Below the pieces are notes generated by a model. The model was not told where the DNA came from. It was given only the letters and a program-made list of their open reading frames with translations, and searched no databases. This document shows, one piece after another, positions 11,262 to 23,300 of a stretch of DNA of 64,000 nt. This DNA is from Quillaja saponaria (Eukaryota; Streptophyta; Magnoliopsida; Fabales; Quillajaceae), in assembly GCA_029379385.1 (NCBI GenBank), contig CM055615.1, positions 1,302,001-1,366,000 of the forward strand, read 5' to 3'. A program made the position numbers and the translations under genes. Within the stretch, counting starts at the first letter, position 1, and every line of letters starts with the position of its first letter.

Positions 11262-12200
11262 TAATATGACTAATTACATCAAACTAAGGTTGTTTTTTGG
11301 AAATTCATTGACCGGAACTATCTTTAATTAGTAAGTTTCTCGTCCTTCCAATTCAATCCAAGATTGGCTACAAATGGAAAGAATGTTTCATGCCCAGTTT
11401 TATATAACTGAGCCAAAAGTTATTATGGTTGATTTCACCAAGATTTGAAAAGGCCAGGAATAGATGTTTCGCCTAACCTTCATGAAGAGATTTTGTAAAT
11501 ATACCAAAGATGGTTTGACCTTTAATCTTAGAAAAATTTTTGAGAATAGGAAATTCACTGACTTTTTTTAGTTATTGCCTTGTGCTGCTAAATACGAGCA
11601 TTTGTAAAAAGAAGAGTAAAAACAAAAAAATTCTTCTAGGGAGGCCTATTATAAGGATTCAAATCAGGAAATAAACGAGGTAGAAGTTGAAACTGTGTCA
11701 TATCTTGATGAACAATTGAAATCAACTTAGCCGAATTCATTTCCACCAAGCCTTATGTATGAAATTTGTTGGACAGACCAGATAACGGTCAAGAGACGTG
11801 GAACATAAACAAAATTAAGATAACTGCTAAAAATCACAAGTATTCTTTCGATATATTTAAGGCTGGTCAGATTTTCAACCAATTACTTAAAGATATGCAT
11901 ATTGATCTTATCGAAGGCCATACGTTGGTAATTCTTAAAAAAATAAATAAAAATTAACAATAGAAAATATAGTAAATGATATGTTTCATAGTCAAATAAC
12001 ACTAATAATTGTGTTGTCTTTTAAAATGCCTTACAGAACCCATCAACAAAGGGCGATTGAAATCATCTAAGAAAGGAGTTATGGCCGCAGATAAGGATCC
12101 ATTCCCAAAAGCTATTAATACAAACATGCTTGCACCAGACTTAGAGTCAATTTGGATGGAAGGAATAAAGAGAGAAAAAAGAGATGGGACGGTACATACT
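11262..12200 (+). pseudogene. gag remnant, second part
   Basis: Resumes the gag frame: NYIKLRLFFGNSLTGTIFN, then SNSIQDWLQMERMFHAQFY, FTKI, KDGLTFNLRKIFENRKF and CAAKYEHL. Further on come KYSFDIFKAGQIFNQLLKDM (about 11840) and GRLKSSKKG, DKDPFPKAIN (about 12050-12120). These are characteristic blocks of a plant gypsy gag (capsid through linker). Stops and frame changes show decay. Confidence 0.65.
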
Positions 12201-12217
12201 TTTTTTCTTCATTTGTG

Positions 12218-12660
12218 AGTTTTTTTTTTTTTTTTTGGTATAAGGAGTGAGAGGAAATAGAGAAGTATATGTAGCATTCTAAATCCCTCTAAAGTCCATT
12301 GTTTTAATTCTTTCAAATTGGGAGGATTTGAAAGGAAAATGGAATGTATATTATAATCTTTGCATATTGTGAGTAATATACCTCCATTATTTTTTTTTAA
12401 TACCTACTAATATATAAATAAATATTTTAAAGGCGTAATAGTATAATTATTTAATAATATATCATCTTATCTCCTTTTCCTATAACTCCTAAATAAGAAA
12501 TGTATCTTATCTTTTCTTTTCCTCTTCTCTCCCCTTGATTTGTTAAACTTCTAAATGAGAGAAATGATAAGTATCAGTTTTTATTTGCTCTCCCCTCCTT
12601 CTATTTACTCTCTTCTCCTATCCCTTTAAACTCCCAAATAGGCCCTTAGGAAAGTTTAAA
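12218..12660. other. AT- and CT-rich stretch, possible small MITE
   Basis: Falls between gag and later remnants. It has the words AAACTCCCAAATAGGCCC at its right edge (12625-12645), which look like a terminal repeat of a small DNA transposon. A matching left end was not clearly found, so this is weak. Confidence 0.25.
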
Positions 12661-13829
12661 GGACTAATATTCAAACTTATGGCTGACAGGTATAGTTTCA
12701 AGTTTGTTCTCGAGTAAAGGCCTGGACTAGAAGAAGTTCCATGTCCATCCTATGTCGTTATTATGGCTAAGTCGAAGGATGCCATTAGACACGATTGTGC
12801 ATATGCTGTCGGAATTCACCCAGAGTGAAATGGATGATGAATATGATAAAGGCAAATAAATAAAAAATGGTAAATGGAAAGAGACTAATGATGTGATTTA
12901 GTTCATATATGGAGTATCTATATGATACACGAGCACAACAAGTGACAATGCGTGGAAGAGGCCATACAAGGCCACCATAAGAAATTCTATCAAATCCTCT
13001 ATACAGGCCGTATCCATTCTATCAAAGCCTCCATATAGGTTGTATCCCATGTATGCTTAGGAGACTTTCTCATATCCCAGGAATGCTTTCACAGAAATTT
13101 GCTCTTCCAAGTGCATCTCCTAGGCTAAAGACATTTAGGCCACCAAATGTACTAATTGATCATGAGCATATATACCAACCACCAAAGTCATACAGCTTGC
13201 CACATTAAGCCGAAATGACTAAAACCAAAAAAAGGAAATGAAAAAGGCTTAATCAAGCCAAAAAAGAGATTAATTCTTTGTACATATCTCATGACCAATG
13301 GTTATGGCATACATGAAGGCCAACACAGAAGAAGTTCATGCTTCCCCTTCAGATCCGATCACATATTGAATGGCCTAAGGGCATCAACAACATGAAAAGT
13401 CTAAGTTGAGATAGTCCATTGAACTTGTCAGAGTACGTAAAACCGTATACATGGTTAAATGGATCGCTTATCATCACTTTCTCTTCTGAGTCATCTAGTG
13501 AAGAAAAAGAGAATACTCTTGAAGATGATGTGGATCATGATGATAGTGACTTGACAGATAACTAACTAGATATGGAAGAAAACAAGTATGAAAAGGGACT
13601 TAATCTATTAAGTAACTAACTACCTTCTTTTAGAAGGTTTTTGCCAAGTCCAGACCAACCATAGAGTTGGAAGGAGATGTAGTAGAAGAAAAGACAGATA
13701 TAACCCAACTAGTTCCCTTGAAGCGATGATTAAAGATGAGGCCGAAGCTATGGTAGTTGAATCAAAGCTGAAAGATAAGAAAAATACAATCTTAACAAGT
13801 GGACATCAAGAAGTTGTGTTTAAAGATGA

Positions 13830-14230
13830 CCCTCTGTTGAGATGACTCAACATCTACGGCCACTTTATATTTGAGCCAAGCTTGATGGAAAGCACATGAC
13901 TCTAATTTTGGTAGACAATGCGGCCGTAATGAATATTTTATGCTTTAAAACTTTGAGAAAATTTAACAAATCTGAAGGTGAGCTTATCCCTTCAGAAATC
14001 ATGGTTACAGGTTTTGATAGAGGTGCAATCAAAGCAAAAGGGTAACCCAATTGAATTAGTAGTGAGGATTTTGAAAACCCTAGCAACCTTTTTCGTCATT
14101 GACTATCTACTTTGTATAATGTTTTGCTCGGTCATGACTAGATACATGAAAATAGGGTCATTCATTCATCATTGCACCAATGTTTGATATTCTGAAACCA
14201 TAATAATGAAGTTGAAGTGGTTATGGTTGA
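13830..14230 (+). pseudogene. Retropepsin-like protease remnant
   Basis: Translates as RPLYI then AKLDGKHMTLILVDNAAVMN (13855-13935), CFKTLRKFNKSEGELIPSEI and MVTGFDRGAIKAKG. This is the region around the catalytic aspartate of plant gypsy proteases (normally D-[GST]-G-A); here it reads DNAA, so the active-site glycine is lost. Later VRILKTLATFFVIDYLL and a stretch near 14170 continue the domain. Several stops interrupt it. Confidence 0.65.
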
Positions 14231-14432
14231 CACCAAATCTCAGGGTGAAAATGTCAATTCGGTCTAAGCTCAATTGTGTAACTCTCCATTCGGCCCATTA
14301 AGGTTCTTTAATCATGAGGAAGGTAGGCCAACAATAATATTTGCAATTATCAATTCATTAATCAAATATTGAAGAGTGTGTAATGGCTTTGACCAAAAGT
14401 ACAATGTCATAGTGTGTAACAACTTTTTTGTA

Positions 14433-15117
14433 TTCATGTTTGGATTGTTTTTTAAGTTTATTATTGTTGACACCCTAAAATAACATCTTACCAAATTTGA
14501 TGAAGTCTGGGTTGATGTCCATATGATAGATGCTGAAGGCCCAAACGTATTGAAGACGTTGACATGTTCATGAATTTAGATCAAATGCAAGCAAAAGTGC
14601 TTTGAGCTTGGAAGGATGATTCAATTATTCTCAAGTGGCTGAATATCATGTGTGCAATAGTCTAAAGGGTAACTTAAAGCATGCATGCTCCAACACATTT
14701 GGTCAGTAAAGAGACAATTAGTTATCAGTAAAAGGTATTTAATGTTCATAATTTCTAATAAATCGATTAATTGTCACAATAACTTAGGGAAAGTTATTAG
14801 TTCAAATTCAAATTTCTTGTACGGAAAACCACGATGGCTATAAATGCCATCAGAAAACCATGTAAACATGTCCTTAGACCAAACTCAAAACACGAGTCTT
14901 TAATTTATCTTTTGCTCTAGGTTGTTAGCCTTCCAAACTTCCAAACTTTTGATTCTCAATTTTCTCTCTTTTCTGATTCTGGCATCACCCAACTAGTAGT
15001 ACTATGTACTGGGGTTTGAGTTGACAATCTGTTCCTAATTATTCTCAGTCATCTAATTTGAAACTTGGAATTGTTTCTTGTCACGCCAGAATAGTTGCAG
15101 AAAGTGCGCTTACAATT
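14433..15117 (+). repeat. 3' LTR of the gag-protease element
   Basis: Partner of 6754-7306, about 130 bp longer because of the segment 14539-14700. Confidence 0.7.
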
Positions 15118-15213
15118 ATATGTGTTCATGATTTGTTTTTTAAAGAAATTTATTATCCATATGAAAAAGATCCCAAAGTTTAGAATAAATTCTAATTGTC
15201 CTATTTCCATATA

Positions 15214-15735
15214 GGGGTGTGCATGGTTCAATTTGGTTTGGTTTTGACGAAAATTATAAGCAATCCAAATAATTCGGTTTATAATTGATGATAAGCATCC
15301 TTGGTTTATATGATTTTAATATCCAAAGTTTAAATTGGATTGTCATGTCTAATTCGGTCTAATTCAAGTTTTTCATATGTAAACATGTATTTTTAACCTC
15401 CAAAACTTACAAAAAAGTATAAAACATATATTTAATACTTGTTTCTTCACAAATAAGATTCCAATAAATTTAGTAATGAATAGAGAAGTTTAGTTTTTTA
15501 AGAATATGAATACATATAAAATTAAATATTCAATAATATTAAATTAGAAATATATTTTTTTAATATTCGGTTCGGTTTTGATTAACCAAGATAAATTTTA
15601 TAACCAAACCATAACCAAATGTTTTCTTTAAAAATAACCAACAAAAAAGCCAACTATAAAACATACCCAAACCAACCCAATTTTTTTTGGGTGATTTAGG
15701 TTGGTTTGATCAGTTTAACCAACCCATGAACACCC
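15214..15735. mobile_element. MITE-like element, 522 bp, ATATA target duplication
   Basis: Left end GGGGTGTGCATGGTTCAATT, right end (reverse complement) GGGTGTTCATGGGTTGG, so the ends are inverted repeats. ATATA lies at 15209-15213 and 15736-15740. The interior is AT-rich with GGTTTGGTTTTGA-type words on both strands and no open frame. Confidence 0.7.
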
Positions 15736-15740
15736 ATATA

Positions 15741-16463
15741 TCCCATGTTAATCCTATTGTCATTGAACAATGTTTTAGTATATAAATTTAACATTTGTTT
15801 TGATTTTTTTTAAGTGTGTGACCGCATATTCCTTTTTTTCCTTCTTCTCATTTTATCTATATTCGTGTTTGTAATAAATTTTAGAGTTATTTATTGCTTG
15901 AAAACTTCAACTTAGATATTATTTTTTAAATTAGGCATTCACTTTCTTTATTTTATATATCGTTTGAGGCATTCAATTTAAAAATCGATCAAAATAGTCA
16001 CTGAAAATTGTGACTTGATAATTTTTTTACATATTATTATTGTTTTTTTTTCTTTCTTAATCTAGTTTTTATTTTATTTTCTAGGATTTACGTGATTATT
16101 CTACTAATTAAATGTCTAAAATGAATATTAAAGAGTATAAACTAATATGACATTTTATTTTCTTTTGTCTTTTCATTTACATTTATTTTTATCATAATGG
16201 AGACAAAACTTACAAATCTTATAAAAATTAAATAATTTTTTTTATATATATTCATAAAATTTTGTTTCATGGTGAATAACAATTGAAAAAAAAAATATTG
16301 ACGAAAAAGAAAAACAATCATGTCATTGATGCTATCCAATATGTATCTAAATTTTTTTATATAAAATAATCAAGTTAAGGTTAAAAAAATAGAGAAAAAA
16401 AGAAAAGCATACAATATGATGTTCATTAATAATGAATTACGAGAAATAATTAGGAAAATACTA

Positions 16464-16506
<43 letters not shown>

Positions 16507-17266
16507 ATTGAGAAAAAAAATAATTATAACGTGTAAAAAAATTGACATAACACTATTTTTCAGGAACTATACTCACCAGTTTTTGGTAAAATGCTTTAAA
16601 TGATATAAAAAAAATGTGAATGTCTCAAATGATATATAAAAAAGGATGAGTGTCTACTTTGAGAATGATCTCTAAATTGAGATTCTCAAACAATAATTAA
16701 CTTTAAAATTTAAACTAGTAAGAAACCGGATTAGAATAAATTAGATTGTGTAAAATACACAAATTAATTTTATTAATTTTTAAATCATTTGAGTTTAAAG
16801 AATAACTTTGGTAGCAACAACTATATTCATAAATTCCTTTCCGTGCAAAAACTGAATCATAATAAATTAGACCTAATATTCTATACCTACCTTAATCGAA
16901 ACAATCCCTAATAGACTTTACAAGACAGCTTCCTGGAAGGTTTGATTGAGAAATACTTGTAAATAGGGCGCATCCACCCACAATTGAGAAATATTTGTAA
17001 TTAGGGGCAGATCCACTCACAGCTTAGTGGGAAGTGCCCCCACTAAGGTTATCATTTTATACATTTACAGTTATAGTTATGTATGATTTGTTTACTTTAT
17101 AAAAAAATTATCAAACTAGTTGCTGGAATTTTTTAATAATATCAAAATTACAGTAATTTTTTCAAAATCACAACAAAGTCTGAGTTTTGAGATTTATATA
17201 TATGTCATATGTAAATTATGGACCCTACTAATTTATATATACACACTTTTGATTTGATAATTTAGA
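15741..17266. other. AT-rich intergenic DNA upstream of the RING gene
   Basis: No gene or element recognised. A pure AT dinucleotide run lies at 16465-16499. The proximal promoter of the RING gene is presumably in 16900-17266; no clear TATA box could be singled out among many AT-rich stretches. Confidence 0.5.
16465..16499. repeat. (AT)n microsatellite
   Basis: About 17 consecutive AT units. Confidence 0.95.
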
Positions 17267-17323
17267 TTGAGCGTTCTCATTTTTATGGTTAGGGCTAGGG
17301 CTAAGGCGTGGGTGTTAACGCGT

Positions 17324-20300
17324 ATGGAAGCATCTGTTGCTAATCCCGACATCCTTAGAGTTCCTCCGGGAAGTCCAACTTCAACAAGATACGGAATTTT
17401 ATCTGCTTCCAATATAATTCAGGCACCGTTATCGGCCTTGTTAGAGTATTCGAGCCTTCTGCGAAGCAGGTCCAATCACCAAGAAAGTGACGGTTTAATT
17501 AATGCCCGCCTCCCTTCTGGGTTCCGGGACCATCTTCATCATAGTCATCTTAACGAAATCCCCAATGATGGAGAGGTCTCAATACGGATCATCGGTGAAC
17601 AAGAGCTCAATAGGGAAGGGGCCTGTTTGCTGAGGGAATCAATTTCCCAGAATGAGGTATCAGCGTGGGCCACATTGGCTTCACCATTGAACACTGAGGC
17701 AGATTCCAGGATAGACAGTGTTGCAGGAGAGAGTGCTCCTCATTCCATAAACGGAATTGCTGATGCAGAATCTGCAGATGGAGTTGGGACTAATGTCAGG
17801 GATTCTTCGTACCAGAGATATGATATTCAACAGGCAGCCAGGTGGATTGAGCAAGCCCTGCCCATCTCTTTGCTGCTATTGGTGGTCTTCATCCGACAGC
17901 ATTTACAAGGTTTACTTCTAACTATTTTTTACAATCAATTATGGTAGAATTCTTGCATTTGTTCATTGTGATATAAAATTTTCCATGAATGACTAGGGCG
18001 GAGGCACACGCTTCCTTCCCTTGGATACCAACAACTAATGTGCTTTGTTATCTGCATGTGGTAAATTTTGGTTTATGTGGGAGTTGGCAGGATGAAATTT
18101 GTTATGAAAAAAGTAGTAATGATTTAAGATGGAAATACTTGAAGACAGATGATTTTGTGAAATTGTTGGCGTTGCTTTATGTCCATGTGTCACTAGTCAC
18201 AACTGATGAACCTTTTTTTTTTCTCTGTGGATGGACTTGTTTGCTTCTGTTGCATTTCACCTTTTGATTTTTAGATTTTATTTTCTCTCTTTGCCTCTTG
18301 ATTAGGTCAGTGGATTCAAGAGCCTTTGTTGTATTTTGTTATATATGAAGCAAAGAGGTTAAAACAATGGACTATTCATTGTGTAGGACAGATTAGGAGA
18401 ATTTTATCTGCTTGGCTTTGTGGTTTAAGCCTAGGTTTTTAGGGTCTGTGCTTTAGGATTATATGTTAATTGAGGTTGAAGAAGATTATGGAAACGAGAC
18501 TGGCTGGATTGTGGTATACTACTAGCTGGGATTTCTGGAGAGCAGGGAAATCTTTTTTCAGGTTTTAAGATTGTTTCGGAGTTACTTTGATGGATCATTC
18601 ACAAGAGGATTTAGGCCTTTTATTTTATTTTATTTTTTACAAGTGAGGATTTAATGGGTAGGATAGGGAATGCGTTTAGGCTTACAAAAAATTTGGGGGG
18701 GAGTGCAATAGCAGCTTGCTTCACTTCAAAACTCAATGCTCCATAGACTGAGGTCTGAATTTCTTTGGTTTTAGAGGTAAAAGAGGGGATGGGCCGATGG
18801 AGACTTGATGAGTGAAAAAGATGCTTGCCTCACTTCAAAAGCTCAATACTCCACAGACCAAGGTCTGAATTCCTTCGGTTACATTACTTAGTAAAGGAAT
18901 AAGACTTTTTGACTACTCTTTCGTACTATAATAAGTACGAAGCCTGGGACTTCGTATTAGGAAACTACCAAAAACCAAATGCCTAAGAAAAAAACTTAAT
19001 TTTCTAAAACATTTAGAATAAAACTCTGTACAATACTAATATATCTGAAATTTAATATCTGCAGGAGCACATAAAAGGATCCGTAATTCATAAATTTTGT
19101 GTGTATTGGGGGGAGGGGGGGGGAGCGGGGGGCGTGTGGATTGCTAAACAAACTGGCTAACAACATAAAATGAGACTGGTTTCTGACATTTAATATCTGC
19201 TTAAGCTCTTAAGAGATTAATAAATTACAAACTATATGGGGTGTTTGAAAAGCTTAACAAGCTGGCCAACTGCATAAAATGAGGCTGGTATTGAAGATTT
19301 GAAGTTCAAATTGTTTGTTAACTTTAAAAGAAAATCTGTCCCCTCTATAAGTATTATTTTGGAGCAAAACCACTCAAGGAAAGTTCCAGCTAACATCTGG
19401 CCTTAAATATTAGGTTTATCTTTATCTAGTCCAGCCAATATTTTAAGTTTGACACAATAAATAGTTACTTTTAAATCTGTTAACCCAATATTGCTAATAA
19501 CTTGGCCTTCAAAATCATATATGACTATCGGCCCATTACTAGGTCATATATGAATATGACTATCACCCCATTAGTAGGGTTTCCAAACAGTGAAAATCGT
19601 TTGGACATAATAACCTAAGTCTCTTCCCTATGCTGCACAAGTTCTCCTTTTATGTATTGAGACTAACCAACTATAGGGACTTAATAATTGGACTTTCTTC
19701 CTACAAACCTAAAGGACAAAGAATTGAAGATTCAAATAAGTTTGTAAAGTTTACTATTTACATTTTTACATGTTTCCGCTTTCCAAATCCCATATGAAGC
19801 AGTTTGGCCTTGGTCTGTTAAAAGTAAATTTGTGGTCTTCTTATTCACTGTATGCCCAAATCATAGTTACCAGATATCACTACTTAAGTATCGACTTATG
19901 AACTGGATCCTTCAATCCCAAACGAGGATCCGTTTTGTAAACTAGAAATCTTTTCCTTATGTAGCCATGTTGTTGTCTTTTTCTCTTCTCTTTTTTTTTT
20001 TCTTCTTTTCAGGATGGAGAATAGATACCTAATTTTTCATTGTCTATTATGCTTATATTTTTAATTAACTAAAAATAATTCAATATATATGAAATTATTA
20101 CATGTGTGATCCTAAAAAGCATTCTATGTTCCAAACCAACGTACTTTGTTCCAACTAAGTAATCCAAATAAGCCTACCCTTATCTTACTATATTCTAGGA
20201 TAAGTAATGCTCTACGTTCCCGGAACGTGTACCTTATCAATCCGTGTATTAGGTAACTATGGCCCAAATCCATGTTTATTTGATGTTCAAAAGCTTCAGA

Positions 20301-23300
20301 ATGGGATCAAGGATGATTTTTCATATTGCTTTTGGGGACATGAATGTTGAGGGACAGATGAATTTCCTAAATATCTATGTATTTGTGAATTTAGTCGTGT
20401 TTTTAAATTTTAATTTACTCTTTACTTGGCTAATTTCATCTTCGTGTTATTGACCTGTAAAAATCTACAACAAATTGTAGGTTTCTTTGTTATGATTTGG
20501 ATTGCTGCTGTCCTCTTCAAGTCGAATGATATTCTACGAAAACAGACATCTCTGAAGGTTCCAAGTGACACATGTATTTTCTTTGAGATGAGTTACACGG
20601 ACAAGTTATGCTGTTTCCAAGACACTTATAAGTTTTCTTATTAAGCATATCTATTATTGGTTGTGGCAGGGTGAAAGGAAAATCTCAGTTCTGATAGGCA
20701 TCTCTGTAGCTTTTACACTCCATGTGGTTGTTGTCTACTGGTGGTATCAGAATGATGATCTTTTGTATCCATTGGTCATGCTTCCCCCCAAGGCCATACC
20801 ACCTTTCTGGCATGCTATCTTCATCATTATGGTGAATGGTATATTTTTATACTCCATCAAAGGCTGCTAGTTTCTCAGTATCTAGATAACATCAAAAAGC
20901 ACTGTCTTTTTGCTAGTGTTCGCTTTATTTTATTACATGGAGGAATGTGAGGATTTATATTATTGGTGTGGTTTGAGTCCCTTGGTTATGAACTTGTTTC
21001 CATATGGCGTTGAACTGATACACATAACATTTGCTTATTCTGAATGTCTGTATAGATACCATATATATCTTGTGTGTCTGATGCAACTATGATGTAAATG
21101 CTGCTATTTTTGTTTTCCATTATTTTTGAAGTATTTATTGGCTTAAAATTTACTGGAAATATAATTAATTGCCATGCTATTGACTCTTAGAATTTGTTTA
21201 ATTCAGATTGTTTGGTCCAGCAGGCAGCAATGGTATTAAAGTGTATTCTATTGCTGTACTACAAGAACTGCAGAGGTCCAAACTATCGTAAGCAGGTGAC
21301 GCATTTGATAATTTCAATCTTTCGCTCTTTTGTTTTAGGGGAAAAAAGTGGGAGCAGATGAACTTCATTATGAGGCTTTCTTTCTCCTTACTGCTTCTAA
21401 TCGAGATTCCTTTGTACTATTGTTTCTGTGAATTAGATTGTAGGCTCGAGTGACATCCATTGTGCTTTCACATTATATCACTTTATGACTGGATTAGTAT
21501 TTACTTGTCAGGGCCAAATGCTGACTTTAGTTGAGTACTTGCTACTTCTGTACCGTGCCTTGCTGCCAACTCCAGTCTGGTATCGTTTCTTTTTGAACAA
21601 AGAATACGGAAGCCTCTTCTCCTCGCTAATAACGGGATTGTATCTGACATTTAAACTCACTTCTGTTGTTGAGAAGGTTTGATAACTTATTCCTATGTCA
21701 TATTTTAGATTATGTTATTTGAACTAGTGAAAATTGTCTTTTATGGCAAGAGCTCCTCCTCTCCCTCCCCAACCAGCAGAAAAGGAAAAGAAGGAAAAAA
21801 ATGCAGTGTAGCTGTCCCCTTTGACTAATTTTGTTTCCTATCCCACATCGTGCTGTAATAGTTCATCTTTTATGTGTACTCTTGTTATCCTTCCACCTTG
21901 TATTATATATTTTGCTGTTCCTCTCTCTTTGTTCATTGTGACATTTGTTTTCTGTCTTTTCTAAACTGAAAAAATCTGTTTTAATTACATATGCTCTCTC
22001 TTGATGTTCTTTAAAACACTTATTCTTTTTATTCCCCCAAAAAGTTGATTAATTGAAAGTTTGGTGCATAAAAAAGGTTTAGTTTGTAGTTATAGAGTTA
22101 GTTGATGTTGATCAAAACTCAAAACTTTTTTATGTTGGTAATAGGTATTATACAGCTATTGAGGTTAGATTTAGTTCTTGATATATTTTGAGGTTAGATT
22201 TAGTTCTTGATATATTTAGTGAGAAGTTCTATGGTTAATAAGAAAGCTAATCATTATGTTACTCTATCAATATGTATTTCTTCTTTGTAAATAGGAACTA
22301 CAATGTTTTATACAGTTTTTTTTTTCTGTCCAATTTCTTAATTTTCTTTCCTCCTAGTGATAGGTAATTGTCTATTGTTTTTCGGTGGTGATGTCAGGTC
22401 CAATCCTTCTTTGCTGCTTTGAGAGCATTGTCACGCAAAGAGGTACATTATGGGGCTTATGCAACATCTGAGCAGGTAGGATGAAACGAACTCCCATTTA
22501 TGTATAATATTTAAGAAACTTGAAGGCCCTGATGTTCTTTTGTTATCATGTTACACTTGTATTTTTCACTTGTTTTGCAACAGTTTCTTTCTTCATTATT
22601 TTGATAATGCTAAATGCATTTCGTGGTACACAAAAGTAAATTGGTATACTTAAAGTCTACCATAGTAAGTTAATTTCAGGAAATAGTGCATTGGAATCTT
22701 TCTTTTTCTATTTGATATTGTGATTAGATTCTTTCTGGCATTTTCTTGATATAAGAAAAAAAAAAAAGCATATTCTCTCCATAGTCTGTATTAACTACTG
22801 GTACTTAACTCTGTGCTATAAGATTTAATTAATTTCTGCAGATTCTCATAATCATCTCAGTTGCTGTTATATAGGCTTTATCATAGAGGCTTCCGTTCCA
22901 ACTTTTAGCGCAAAGGTTTTAATTCAATTAATGAAAATATAACACATGAGATAATATATATATAGGTGTCGATGGAGCTTCATAAGAAATGAGTTTTGAA
23001 TCTGGGGTTTATGATTGTCCTGGAGTGTGTTTGGAACCAAAAAAATTGTGGAATTCAATTCATTATGAATAAGTTTATAAAAGTTGTGTTTGGAATACAT
23101 AATAGATGAGAGCTCAATTCATTTTAAACACTAATTTTTTCAATCTTGAATTCTTGCCAAAATTGGTCTGATTTGCAAGGAATTCAATTCAAAGTGGACA
23201 TTAAAATTGCATTAGACAAAAATACCAACTGACTGACTTCTAATGTCTCAGACCTATGCAAAAAACCAAGGCTTGCAGTGAGAAGAAAAAGTACAATTTC

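Larger units (their letters stand above)
6754..15117 (+). mobile_element. gag-protease-only LTR retrotransposon relic (Ty3/gypsy type)
   Basis: LTRs of about 553 bp (6754-7306) and 685 bp (14433-15117) share the start TCATGTTTGGATTGTTTTTTAAG and inner words such as ATAGATGCTGA. After the 5' LTR comes a primer-binding-type site (7311-7329) and a gag start at 7342. Gag pieces lie at 7342-8398 and 11262-12200, and a retropepsin piece at 13830-14230. No reverse transcriptase, RNase H or integrase remains between the protease and the 3' LTR. Many stops and frameshifts. A 2.9-kb block (about 8399-11261), including a solo LTR, interrupts gag. The 5' LTR lacks about 150 bp present in the 3' LTR (14539-14700). 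Confidence 0.75.

Noticed and set aside
17989..18267. 92-residue open frame after exon 1 of the RING gene
   Set aside because: It lies in intron 1, has no homology-like wording, and the RING reading frame continues at 20481.
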